Below are positions 43,807-55,025 of a stretch of DNA of 64,000 nt, piece after piece. Location of the stretch: positions 104,770 through 168,769 of the forward strand of contig ADNK01000150.1 of the NCBI GenBank assembly GCA_000320545.1, read 5' to 3'. How positions within the stretch are numbered: position 1 is the stretch's first letter; each line of letters opens with the position of its first letter. The position numbers and the translations under genes are program-made. This stretch comes from Bigelowiella natans CCMP2755 (Eukaryota > Cercozoa > Chlorarachniophyceae). The notes under the pieces are model-generated. The model worked only from the letters and a program-made list of their open reading frames with translations. It had not been told where the DNA came from and ran no database searches.

Positions 43807-44609
43807 TCAAAATGCTGGGTCAAAAAGAAACTCAGTAGTTGGATTTTTGGCAATTTAGATGCAGGCTGCAGATGGAGATCTTCTCTGCTACATGATGCTT
43901 GTTTCATACCTATTCTCAACCGATCTACTTAACGGTAGTCAAAAACAAGGAGCCATTTGATGGTTCAAAAAACTTAACACCTTACAACATGATGATGCGT
44001 GGCGCATCGCTTCACGACCTTTAAATGATTGATTTATTTGAAACATATTATTTTGATGAAAATGTGTCGATGTAGCCTCTAATGATACAGAACTTGTGCC
44101 AACTAAAACTAAAAAACCCATGCAAGAACACAATTAAGCGTGTCAACGGTCATGGTACATGCCTATGTACATCCAGCTGTATTTGTATATGATCTAGCAC
44201 TAGAGCACGCAATGCAAGGTGCGACATACAACCACACTAGCAAATTGCTAGACCGCTGGCGGCTTGTCCTCGTTAGACACAGCAGTGGTGCAGTTGCTGT
44301 TACTTGCTCCGTCAGACGTGCTGGAGTTTGATGTTTGCATCGATCCACAGTGATTCATGACACTTATTGCAGCTTGCTGTGCTTATTCATGCACTCTTAG
44401 ACTCTAGTAAGTGGCATCATAATTGGGGCGACTAGCGAAGCTAGCCAGCTAGGAAGTTGCATTGGCATGCTAGCATGGCTAGATGGCTAGATCTGACTAG
44501 CTGAGATGGGAGCCTCTAGAGCTCTAGAGCTAGAGAGCTAGAGAACTTTGCTGACCTTCTGCGGCAGTTCTAGCGTTATTTTGTTGTGTCTAGCTAGCTA
44601 GCTAGCTAG

Positions 44610-44647
<38 letters not shown>

Positions 44648-44680
44648 GTCTAGCTAGCTAGTGTGTGTGTGTGTGTGTGT

Positions 44681-44711
<31 letters not shown>

Positions 44712-45117
44712 TCACATCTCAAGATCTAGACATGCTAGCATGCTATGCACAGCTAGCTAGTACAGGTGTCAATAGATACGTACACAAAATAAACGTCTTG
44801 CGTCAAGCTACAGTTTAACGTACTTAACGTACGCGAGTCGTTGCGCATGCTAGACTTTGTAGCAAATTTCAAAGGCGTAGGAAAACAGCTAACGAAGCGT
44901 TCACTGAAGACATTTGAATGCACACTGCGCATTTTCATAGGTACACACAGCAATATTATTTGTTCATTCGTAGGTGTAACGCTGAATGTCACGTAGTTAA
45001 TGGAAAGTTCACTTCATTCGGTGCATGGTAGTATGCGTGCATGCATTCAATTGATGTCGTCTTCAGCAAGCAGCTAGTTTGTAGAAGTACATTCCTACGA
45101 AGCAGCAGCAAAAATAG
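43807..45117. other. CTAG-rich spacer with compound (GT)n
   Basis: No gene recognised. 44140-44800 is dense in CTAG and GCATGC words. Three (GT)n blocks between 44611 and 44711 are separated by CTAG tetramer arrays (44591-44608 and 44650-44661). Confidence 0.6.
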
Positions 45118-46053
45118 CTAGGAACGTCGTATACGTCGAGGTAAACGCAACGAAGATGAAGATTTCTTTTCAAGGGCTCTATTGGCCTTCATATTAGCGT
45201 AAAAAAAATGGTGGAGAAAATGTTCAGTGACTTTCATAAGGGGTGGAAGATTATGTTACCCGTTTAATCTGTCGCGCTTCTTTTCCTCTCTTAGTGAGCA
45301 ATAGTTTTCCGTGCTCTGCAATCTTGCGTAGTGACTTTTGTCCGATGCATATTATATTCCAGATTAGGAAAATTCTCAGTGATGAAGAAAACCTACTTAC
45401 CGGTGTGCGAAATTCGTGGCCAGAATTTAGTGCCTCACCAGCGGATACCTGAGGGTTTCCGAACTACTGATACTTAAACATTGAGAGCCAGAAATATCTT
45501 AGGAACCTGTATTATTTTCTCATGTATCCGAGCTGATATGGCCCGCCCAACTTTCGAGAACCTGTTTTTAATTTTATCTGCAGCTGAGTGTACGTGCGCG
45601 CAAACACACTATTCGACCCCTCGAAGAAACGAAAGTACCTACCTATGTGTAGTGCCTGGTTTGTTCTTCCGTGGTTTGGGTACATTTGGGCCTAGACTCC
45701 ATTTAGGTTTCGATGACCTGATTCATCACAACAGGTGATATCTTTTCCTCCTGTCGCGCAGTATATACTATTCACCGCCATCGCTACGGATGTAACCCTC
45801 CAAGCACACGATATGAAGCGAAAGCTCGCCGTACGGATAGGCAAGATGCCATTATGGTTTAATAAAACAGTTTCCATTTGCCAAGTACCCCCTTATCACT
45901 TTCAGACCTTGGATTTCCGCGGACCTTAAACAGCTTGCTCGCCTTCTGCTTCGGAAGCAACCGTTCGTATGGAAGCTGAACTAAGTCTTTTGCCGCAGCT
46001 ACCGCACAGAGAGATGGCATGGTGGTTGCCAGAACAATCAAGATGGTCGTCAT
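45118..46053 (-). CDS. Small secreted or membrane-targeted basic protein, orphan, 7 exons
   Basis: Minus-strand model: 45908-46053, 45718-45824 (or to 45797), 45643-45691, 45507-45561, 45401-45448, 45260-45334 and 45118-45186; all phases agree and the last exon ends in TAG, about 182 residues. The N terminus MTTILIVLATTMPSLCAVAAA looks like a signal peptide with a cleavage site after AVAAA. Downstream is a short Cys cluster (YCATGGKDITCC), then increasingly basic sequence (RKNKPGTTHR, KLLLTKRGKEARQIKR) ending RLPRRIRRS. No family was recognised. It could be secreted, organelle-targeted or plastid-targeted. The individual exons are short, so the model depends on splice motifs; the GTAAGT donor at 45400 and the consistent phases are the main support. 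Confidence 0.6.
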
Positions 46054-46090
46054 TGGGGCACCACCACCCTTCTATGCCATAGAGAGGTGT

Positions 46091-46130
<40 letters not shown>

Positions 46131-46550
46131 GGCGTTGACGATAACGGACGCTGCTACGACGACGATGATGATGACAGACACCGAACACTTCCTGGAAACG
46201 TGTGTCTAATTGTCGGAAGTCTAAAAGCAGAAGGAAGGGCCCCTTTTCCCCTCTGCGACTTGATGACTTGATCAGGTAATTCGGCACAGAAGAGAGAGAG
46301 AAAGATGCGGCTCCCATTTCCTCCTCGGTTCCCATTTCCTCCTTACAACCTGAACAGGTATTCATATCTCGTAACTCATCACTCATCACTCAAGGAAGTA
46401 AACGTGAGTCACCAACGGTTAATTTGCGAGAATAGAGAGAGGACCTCAGAAAATTGAGCGGGGGATTGTGATGGGCGGAAGCACGTGTTCAGCTCGGAAA
46501 GAAATAATTCTTGACTATTTTGTCCCAAAGATCAGAAACAGAAGCGAGAA
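46054..46550. promoter_or_regulatory. Divergent spacer, orphan secreted gene (-) / ZZ gene (+)
   Basis: 498 bp between start codons. It contains a (CT)n run at 46096-46129 and a short (GAC/GAT) tract after it. Confidence 0.4.
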
Positions 46551-48272
46551 ATGGACGTTTTCGAAGGATCCGCGAGCAAGAAAGCGAAATGTCAAAGTGG
46601 AAAAGAAGGCACTATGAAGAAAATAAACCAGTATCTCAAGAAAGCTGGAGGGAAGTATGCAAAGTACAGTTGCAAAGTCGTGAGCTGGGACGACTCGTCA
46701 CGATTCTCATCCCCGTTCGGAGTTTCGTGCTTCGGTTCTAACATCACTGACACGTACCTTAAGGCTAAAGACGGAACGCCTCTATTCACTATCCGTTCGG
46801 ACAACTGGAATGAACAGCTCGGTAAGGTGTCTACTTCCGACGTGAAAGTAGTGGTAGGCAACCACGTCAAAGCCGACAACATAGATCCGTTCAATCCGAC
46901 AAAAGTTATTACACTACGTGAATTCCTCGAAAATGCACAGAAGTATGGCAAGTATGCGGGGATAGGAAATCAAAGATCTGCACTTTCCAACGTTGACTTG
47001 GACGATGAATGCTCCATCCGATTCCAAACAACCTTCCTTCCGCTTGAGGGCAGCAGTGAAGCACTGGAGTTCGCTACAGAGGCATACAACTATAACACCA
47101 ATAGCGATGATAATCCACGAAACCTGGTCCTTCTCTGTACGACCCAGGGCGTTGCAGTGCAACAAGATGGCAAGGGTACCAAGAAGCTTTTCCATCACCG
47201 TGTGGACAAATGGGGAAGGATACATCGCCACTGGCTAGAGGCAGAAAAGTCAGCCCACGCAGTCGGAGGTCCACAGAAAGAGACCAATGAGGAGAAAATT
47301 GACGCTCTAGTCAGAGGAAAGGCCATTTCTGAAACAATCGGGATACGTACTATGGGTCAGCGCTTCAACGTACTTATGACTGTACAAATTCCCGTAAAAC
47401 AAAATTCTAAAATGGAAGACGCGTTCACGTTTGGGAAATCTGCGAGCAATAATGGTTTTAGCTTTGGAGATGGCTTTGGAGAGTTTAGTGGATGTGAAAA
47501 TTCTTGTGGTGATATTGGAGGATCTACAAATTCGTTTTCGTCATTTTCGTCTGGTAAATACAGAGGTGGAGGTGCTAGCTTTCCACCTCCTAAGGGATTG
47601 TCCTCGGCGGCAAGACTATCGATCGGTACAGAGCATGACATTTGGAAAGGGTTGCCGGACAAAAAGTTCGAGAGGGAAAAGAAACAGCATATTACCATTA
47701 CCGTTGTCATCTACAATGTAGTCCAGAACGGGACCCCGTCGCCGCAAGATCTGAAAAAGGCTATCGACGACATTGAATCTCTTTACCAAGCTACTTCTCC
47801 AAGTGGATATAAGCTTGGCAAATTGACAGATCCGGAATTTGAATTCATGAAAGAGAACGGGGGGGTGCAGAAAGTTGACAAGGTTGTGGCACACGTCGGC
47901 ATCCACTGCGATGGGTGCCAAAGCAAACCAATCAAGGGTGTACGGTACAAATGCCTCATTTGCCCTGACTACGACCTTTGCCACTCGTGTGAGACAAATT
48001 GCGTTGAGAGTAAGGGCCATCATAAAAGTCACCTGATGTTAAAGATTCGTGACAGCTCTGTATACAAGAAATCTGCACTATTACAAGCTAGGTACAAGCT
48101 CTGCCATCCAGGTTATTACTGTAAGTATTGCAGAAAAGCGATCACTGGATTTAGACGTTTGTGCACGGAGTGCGGTGCTGACATATGCGAGCGTTGTGAT
48201 TTGGCTGGCGTTCACGATGCGAAGCACACAATATTACGCTTTGGAAAGAAAATAGGCCATCCTTCGAGCTAG
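46551..48272 (+). CDS. ZZ-type zinc-finger protein
   Basis: Intronless frame of 573 residues from the ATG at 46551 (MDVFEGSASKKAKCQ). Residues 30-290 form an uncharacterised globular domain with well-ordered motifs (FQTTFLPLEGSSEALEFATEAYNY, VLLCTTQGVAVQQDG, HWLEAEKSAHAVGG, MGQRFNVLMTVQIPVKQ). A Gly/Ser/Phe-rich linker follows. A classic ZZ finger starts near 450 (HCDGCQ...KCLICPDYDLCHSC...HKSHLM). A second, ZZ-like cysteine-rich module at about 515-565 (YCKYCRKAI...LCTECGADICERCDLAG...HDAKH) completes the protein. ZZ domains bind two zinc ions and mediate protein contacts, often to histone tails or N-terminal degrons. The function of the N-terminal domain is not known to me. The absence of introns contrasts with most neighbours. 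Confidence 0.9.
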   Translation: MDVFEGSASKKAKCQSGKEGTMKKINQYLKKAGGKYAKYSCKVVSWDDSSRFSSPFGVSCFGSNITDTYLKAKDGTPLFTIRSDNWNEQLGKVSTSDVKVVVGNHVKADNIDPFNPTKVITLREFLENAQKYGKYAGIGNQRSALSNVDLDDECSIRFQTTFLPLEGSSEALEFATEAYNYNTNSDDNPRNLVLLCTTQGVAVQQDGKGTKKLFHHRVDKWGRIHRHWLEAEKSAHAVGGPQKETNEEKIDALVRGKAISETIGIRTMGQRFNVLMTVQIPVKQNSKMEDAFTFGKSASNNGFSFGDGFGEFSGCENSCGDIGGSTNSFSSFSSGKYRGGGASFPPPKGLSSAARLSIGTEHDIWKGLPDKKFEREKKQHITITVVIYNVVQNGTPSPQDLKKAIDDIESLYQATSPSGYKLGKLTDPEFEFMKENGGVQKVDKVVAHVGIHCDGCQSKPIKGVRYKCLICPDYDLCHSCETNCVESKGHHKSHLMLKIRDSSVYKKSALLQARYKLCHPGYYCKYCRKAITGFRRLCTECGADICERCDLAGVHDAKHTILRFGKKIGHPSS

Positions 48273-49345
48273 TTAGATCCTATCATGATTTTGCCGACCG
48301 TCTTTTAGCTGCGGAAACTGGTGGTTTTTGCCAGCATCGATATGTCATCATCGTGATCATATGCTTGACCTACAATATAAAGAGTTCACTATCAATTTTC
48401 TCAGCTAGTGGACTCTATGCTAGTGATGCGCTTTGTTAAGCTTCTGACCCAGCATAGCGTAGCGAGCCCGCGAACTTTCTAACACGGAGTTGACCGTTTG
48501 TGTGTATGAGACGGATGTAATGATATTATTGAATCTTTTCACTAGTCATCCTAATGTAGCTATACAAAGTAGCAGCTATAGCTTCTGTACTATAGTACGT
48601 ATATGCGAGACGGATGTAATGAATAAATTTAAAATTTTCAATGGTCATCCCAGTGTAACTAACTAGCTAAGTAAAGCAGCGGTCACAGTGCTTATGCATT
48701 ATGTTTGTTCATCATTTCTGTTGTGATGTCTTCCGCCATGTATGAAAATGCGGTTGGGCGGCGTGCATGCACGTCGTGCTGCACACGCTTTATTCCTGCG
48801 TGTCTCCTTCTCTTCCTTCGACAGTCGCATGTTTCGTCGTCTCTCTGTATATAATGGCAGTTAGTTAATTGCTACGCTGAGTCTTGTTTGTTGGGGAGCA
48901 TGCACCAGGCAGCAGGTCAACAAATGATCCATGTCGTCCATGATGCCGCATGTCGCGCAGTGTGCATCAGCGACATCACATTGTCCTCGTGACAGTGATT
49001 CCATGCCAGCGACTAGTGCACATGCACATCCATCTAAAACCATCATCAAATTCTCATATCCATCTCAGCGGGTACAGCAGCAGCCACAACCATGACTCCT
49101 TGCATGCAATGCTATACAGGCACAATGTCATGTCATTCGCAGTTGCACACATGCACCAACACATGAAAAATGAGGTGTTGGCTAAGTTGTACATCATACA
49201 TAATAATCTGATAGTTTGATACGAAAGTATACATTCGTATGACGTGCATTATCCATGTTTTCGCCCATCAAGCTCCTATACTTGTGCAGCATGACACTTT
49301 CCAGAGAGCAAATTTAATATCATCTTTCTTGGACCCTCTTCTGAC
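48273..49345. other. Spacer with hairpin repeats and a LINE remnant
   Basis: Two copies of the dispersed hairpin-like repeat occur at 48541-48590 and near 48640 (inverted relative to those at 5.7-6.0 kb); the words GAGACGGATGTAATGA occur twice (48510 and 48606). A non-LTR retrotransposon remnant lies at 48861-49049. Confidence 0.55.
48861..49049 (-). mobile_element. Remnant of a non-LTR retrotransposon 3' end
   Basis: The minus frame contains HCATCGIMDDMDHLLTCC followed by RL, the C-x2-C-(x)n-H-x4-C pattern of the zinc-binding module that ends many LINE reverse-transcriptase ORFs. No polymerase core remains. Short, so tentative. Confidence 0.45.
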
Positions 49346-50116
49346 TTAAATCAAAGTGCACATCCCTTTCTTTTTCTTTACCGGTGCCGCCTTTTTTTTT
49401 GATGCTTTACGCTTCCATGTTTCTTGCACCAGTGCCTTGAAGACTTCTTCCACATTTTTTTCAGTTTTTGCACTAGTGAAAAAGTACGGAACTCCTCCCC
49501 ATTCCTCTGAAAGCTCCTTTAAATCCTCCTCCTTCAATACTTTTTGGTCAAGGTCGCACTTATTAACAGCGATGACAATTGGCATTTTCGCGTCATTGTG
49601 AATTCGGATTATGTTGTCCCTAAGCTCTGGTAACTGCTCCAAACTCTCTTGGTTATCGACACTGCAGACCAAAAGAAAGGCTTGCCCTTTTTCGATCCAC
49701 TCGTCCACCAAGCTATTGTATTGTTTTTGCCCTGCAGTATCCATTATATCCAATGCGCAAGTCTTTCCATCGACCTTGATATTCGTCTCATAAAGATCTG
49801 CTATTGTGGGGTCATAATCAACTTCAAAGCCGCCCGTTGCTAGCCGAAGCGTCAAACATGATTTTCCGACACCTGTGATTGTTATTGACGGTAAGAATCC
49901 GATTCTCGACTTAAATATACTTATCATTAGGGCATCTACGCTGCAACATTACTAATGTGCATACATAACGGTATAATACATATGGATGTAGATGTGTTGA
50001 TATTTTATGATAAATGTTATAATTGCATTATTAATGTCTTCTTGCAAAATAAACTAAATAGAATAAATCTATACATGTGTGAGTAAATATACTTCAAATT
50101 AAGATGAAACATGAGT

Positions 50117-50156
<40 letters not shown>

Positions 50157-50210
50157 ATGGGAGAAAAGGGGTACATAGTAGAGGAAAAGATAGAAATATA
50201 GAAAGAAAAC

Positions 50211-50250
<40 letters not shown>

Positions 50251-50312
50251 ACAGAGAGATTGAAACCTCCGGCGCCCAAAACAGCCATGCTGATCTTCAG
50301 GTCGTCCCCCAT
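49346..50312 (-). CDS. Ras-family small GTPase with CAAX end
   Basis: Two exons: 50267-50312 and 49346-49872 (phase 1), 190 residues. The start is MGDDLKISMAVLGAGG. The P-loop GAGGVGKS (13-20) is rebuilt exactly across the intron, which proves the splice. Other boxes: effector YDPTIADLYE, switch II DTAGQKQYNSL with the catalytic Gln, NKCDL and TSAKT. The C terminus is polybasic (KRKASKKKAAPVKKKKG) and ends MCTLI, giving the CAAX box CTLI and so predicted prenylation and membrane attachment. It acts as a GTP-switched signalling protein of the Ras/Rap type rather than Rab (which would end in CC/CXC) or Arf. The intron carries (GT)n at 50115-50156 and (GA)n at 50215-50249. Confidence 0.96.
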
Positions 50313-50951
50313 AATTTTCTATTTAAGTCCTGTTTATTCACAAAATACGAGAGGTTTTTTAAGATTACAAATTGTTAAATACCTCTCCTATCTCGAGTTT
50401 TTATTCTGTTAGCCAAGTTGTGCTTACGTATCTAATTGGGGGAGTGATGAGTAGTTACCTTGAATTTTTCAGACGTTTTAAATTCTCCATAAATATAAGT
50501 CCGCGCCCCAATGATGTGATTTGGACTGCTGATCAATCCAAATTCTAGTAAAATGCATTGCGATATAGGTTTGAAATGATAATAAGTGCTCGTCGGCGTT
50601 CCTCTAATGACTGAAATTGTAAGTGTTTCCCTTGGCCTGGATGCAAGAAGCTAGTTTCTTACTTTACTTGGAGCGAAGTGTTGTCGCAGCTTCACATCCC
50701 CATCTGATTGAAATTGTCACAAAATCACCACAATTTTGCATCTGCGACATGCGGAATCCTGCAAGTTCTGATTCGCTTGGATTTTTCCACCACGTTAATT
50801 CCGAACCGGATCTCTTCTTGTGAGGCCCCACCGGCATTATCCTTCTACCCTGTCTATCATTTTCCGTCGATATTCCGCATTCTGAATGCCTTACCGACCA
50901 CCTATTAAAATTTTATCAGGAGGCCACTTACAAATCCTCTCCGATCGTAAC
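50313..50951. promoter_or_regulatory. Divergent spacer, Ras-like gene (-) / KBL gene (+)
   Basis: 640 bp between start codons, no repeat and no recognisable gene. A 66-codon plus frame at 50623-50823 has no features. Confidence 0.4.
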
Positions 50952-53592
50952 ATGTTACGCTTAAGAGCCCGCGCCAGCACTTTTATTAGCGCTTGTCGCA
51001 ACAACATGAGATTCATGTCAACAGCGACAAAAATGAATCCACTTGAGGAAAAGGTTGTCATCTCTTAGAACACATACGTGATGCTAGGGTGAAAATGTTC
51101 GAATGCTCAGGTTCACGGCGACATCGAGGAGATGCGCAGTGCGGGAACGTATAAGACTGAGCGGGTTGTCCTACTTTCAATCTGAATGACTGACTATGCC
51201 ATAATATTACCTTGCACACCTTACTAAGAAACTATAGTCAGAAAATTTTGATTCGTCAGCCTTCTTTGGTTAATTCCGACTGTTGCAGGTCATAGTGAGT
51301 CCCCAGCGTGCCCAGATTGAAGTGAACAATCGAAGCGATCCGGTTCTTAATATGTGCGCCAACAACTACCTAGGTATATTCTGCCCCGGAGCGTAACAAT
51401 AATGCCTTCCTTAGTTTATAGCCGATTCTCTTTCCCCTCGATAATACGGCAGGTCTTTCTTCCCATCCTGATCTTATTCAAGCAGCGAAAGATGCCATGG
51501 TTCGCGGCAGCAATCATTTGTGATGCTAATCGAAATGAGCCCCTCCTTTTCTCCTCTGAGATATTATTATATCATACGATGATACCAGGACACTCATGGA
51601 TTGGGGCTTAGCTCTGTGAGGTTCATCTGTGGCACTCAGGTAGTATTTCTCATGAGATCGTTTGGTGATGATTATTAGACAAACGATTCACTATTTGGTG
51701 TTTCCAGGATATCCATTGCGAGCTCGAAGAAGCGATATCCAAATTTCATAAGAAAGAGGTAATTTATAATACAAAAATACATCTATAGCTACTTCCTCTC
51801 CTATTTGATTTAATCCCTTCACCCGCATCGCCATCCCTTTCTTTGTGTTTCCGTCTGGTTCATGTTCTTCAAATCACAGGCGACCATTCTATACCCGTCT
51901 TGCTTTGATGCGAACGCCGGATTTTTCGAGTAGTTATAAGTGCTGCAGCATGTTGCTGGCTTGAATGGCTTGATCAAAAGAACAGAAATGATCCACCATA
52001 GCAGAGAACACTATTTATATTCGTACACAAGGCTAAAAGCCGCCAGCATTTTCATTTTCGAAAAATGATCACACTGAAGGTCGCAGTTGCTGCAGTAATG
52101 TGACTTTTCCCCTTTGCTATTGGCTACAATACTGTGATATATAATGCCGAGGTGGTTGACATCTCTGTATATTTCCTTTCACAATGGTAGAGCTTTCTTG
52201 ACGAAGGAGGACGCAATCATATCCGATGCTCTGGTAAAACTCGCTTTGCCCTCCCCAAGTTGGAAGTTGTCTTTTATCACAATCGTATGCTATGTATTTG
52301 ATATATCTGTGCCGCTAATCTTGCTAGAACCATGCGTCAATCATCGATGGAGTTCGCCTCTGCAAGGCTCAGCGTCATCGCTTCGATCACATGGACATGG
52401 GTAGTCTGGAGGAGAAACTGGTACGGTCGTAGTACAAATAGATGAAGAAGGGGGGGGAGAGGAGGAGTATGCGAAGATGTAATATCTTTTTCATTGTCAC
52501 CCTTAGATCGCTGCTAAGGATGCCAGAATCAAGATGATCGCCACGGATGGGGTTTTCTCAATGGACGGTAGTAGTACATGTATTCAGTACTGGAAGAATG
52601 CATTCTTCATACGATGATGATGATGGCAACACCACTGCCGTGTTTCCTTGTTTCCGATGTTTTTCAAAAAGAAGAGTAACTGGAGAGAATGGCTAGCAAC
52701 ACTAATAGTAGTGGTAGTAGTAGTAGTAGTAGTAGTAGTTGTTGTACCAGTGGTGGTAGTGTTTGTAGCAGCGAAGGAGGCAGCAGCAATCAGGATATAG
52801 CTGTTTGTTTTTTTCCCCTTTTATTCCAGGCGACATTGCCCCCCTCGCTGAAATCTGCGATCTTGCTGATGAGTATGGAGCATACGGTAGTTTTGACAGC
52901 AACAGGCCGCTTTGTAGTAACCAATACAGTAATAATTTAGCACAACTTTACCATGGCAGTATTTAAGTAGTACTGATTACCTTATCAATACTCTCGAGGC
53001 ACGATTTTCACAACAAAGCAATCGTTTCTTTGGCGTAGAACAGCCGCTTGTTATACTGTTTCTTATTCCCCATTCCTTCGCAGTCTTTGTGGATGAGTGC
53101 CACGCGACCGGGTTTCTGGGCAAAACAGGACGAGGAACTCCAGAATACTGTGGCGTTGAAGGTGAGGATTTAATTGAAATGGCGGTGATTAACGATGATG
53201 GTGATGATGACTCTTTCAATACACACTACTGTGTATAATACATCACCATTCTTCCAACCCAAGATGGTACAAATGCATGAGTCTCTTCCTCTGTCATTCA
53301 TCAGACAGGGTATTAGTGATTAACTCGACATTGGGAAAAGCGCTGGGGGGGGCGACCGGAGGGTAATAGTCACGTTGTATTCACCATCACGACTGTCTTC
53401 ATCATCATGACTTGTTAGTACCAGCAGCATCATCTCTATTCACACCAAGTCGGGAACTTGCGCTGCTCCAATCGCTTCTTGTGATTTCTCAACTATTTCT
53501 CTTTCTTATCCGTTGTTCAGATACACGACGGGGCCGAGAGAGCTGATTGACCTCCTCAGAAACAAGGCTAGGGTATGTATGTGCGGCACTAC

Positions 53593-53632
<40 letters not shown>

Positions 53633-53936
53633 CATGAAGAAGAAGCGGAGGTTCTGCACTCATCGCTTTCGATCATAATCCTCGTCGCTGCTTACTAACT
53701 GCCATTTTATTATTATTTTCTTGTTCCTTCAACCCTAATATAGCCGTATTTGTTCTCGAACACTTTGGCACCTTCTGTCGTTGGAGCGTCTCTCAAAGTC
53801 TTCGAGATGATTTCCAAGTTTGTTTATTTGTTGTTGCGTAGCATAGAAGAAGAAGAAGAAGAAGAAGAAGAAGAAGAAGAAAAATACCTGGTGTTTACTA
53901 TTGGCGTATTGAGGAATATTATTGCAGTGGGTGATT

Positions 53937-53975
<39 letters not shown>

Positions 53976-54115
53976 TGCGAGTGTGTGTGACACACGCGCG
54001 TGCAGGTATCATATTCTCCCATCTGGAATCATTTACTTGTGTATATGTGTTTGGAAGGGGAGAGAGGCACATAGGGACATATGATGATTATTGATGATGA
54101 TGGGGAGGTTATCTC

Positions 54116-54146
<31 letters not shown>

Positions 54147-54300
54147 GCATCGTCAGTGATACGAGTTTGCGAGACAAGCTCGAGGAGAACACTACCTTTT
54201 TCCGCGAGGAGCTCTCCCAGTAAGGCAGTGAAGACAGCATGCAAGATGTTAAAAAGCCCACAACACAGTATTTGAAACTGCAACTATGAAGGCAACGTTG

Positions 54301-54335
<35 letters not shown>

Positions 54336-55025
54336 CCTCACATGAGAAGAAGAAGATGATGATGAAGAAGAAGAAGAAGAAGAAAGGGTGTAGCAGCAGT
54401 AATGTGTGATGGCCTAATACTCTCTGTTGTGCTTCATTGTAACGTCGTACTGCACAGATATGGCTTCGATATTGCCGGTGACAAGGCATGTCCCATTGTG
54501 CCGGTAATGCTTGGAGACGCGAGGCTTGCAGCGGAGTTTGCAGACGAAATGTTGGAAAAGGGTAACAATGAGCACAGCAGCAGCAGCAGCGGCAGGATGC
54601 ATGCAACCGCGTGGCGAATGTTTAAACAAAAAGGAAGTTGCCTGCTGCGATGAGTAGAACGTCAGCATCCGTTACTAATAATGGAATGCTACAACACGTA
54701 CTAGGGGTGTACGTCATCGGCTTCAGCTATCCCGTAGTCCCAAAGGGAAAAGCGCGCATCAGGACTCAAATATCAGCAGCACATTCGAGGGACCAGCTCC
54801 AATATGCGGTACTGTTACTACTGCTACTACTACTACTACTAAATCACCTTGCTGCTGTCACGGAGTAGGCCACCACGCTGAAGGCCATAGTCCCTTTCTT
54901 TCAATAACATGCAGTTGTTTTCTATTGACCTTGTTTACTCATTCGCAAATGATTTCATCTGTGACACACTCCTACAGGTCAATGCTTTCGTCGAAGTTGG
55001 GAAAAAGAAGGGCGTAATTGCTTGA
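50952..55025 (+). CDS. GCAT: Glycine C-acetyltransferase (2-amino-3-ketobutyrate CoA ligase), mitochondrial
   Basis: Nineteen exons: 50952-51053, 51111-51164, 51289-51373, 51453-51499, 51590-51640, 51708-51758, 51880-51929, 52191-52233, 52328-52420, 52507-52567, 52830-52886, 53084-53161, 53317-53362, 53521-53572, 53744-53817, 54157-54219, 54458-54561, 54705-54808 and 54978-55025; 420 residues, every phase consistent. The N terminus [18 protein letters not shown] is an arginine-rich presequence for mitochondria. Family motifs in order: [95 protein letters not shown] (PLP lysine at 265), NTLAPSVVG and [12 protein letters not shown]. It is a PLP enzyme converting 2-amino-3-oxobutyrate plus CoA to glycine and acetyl-CoA in threonine breakdown. 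Length equals that of animal and bacterial relatives. Confidence 0.96.
53847..54145. repeat. Cluster of three microsatellites in one intron
   Basis: The intron between exons 15 and 16 of the glycine C-acetyltransferase gene contains (GAA)n at 53847-53881, (AT)n at 53942-53971 and (GAT)n at 54117-54145. (AT)n at 53598-53628 lies in the preceding intron. Confidence 0.9.

Noticed and set aside
54029-54606. 165-codon and 84-codon minus frames with Ser, Ile and Phe runs
   Set aside because: Antisense of introns of the glycine C-acetyltransferase gene carrying (GAT)n and (GAA)n.
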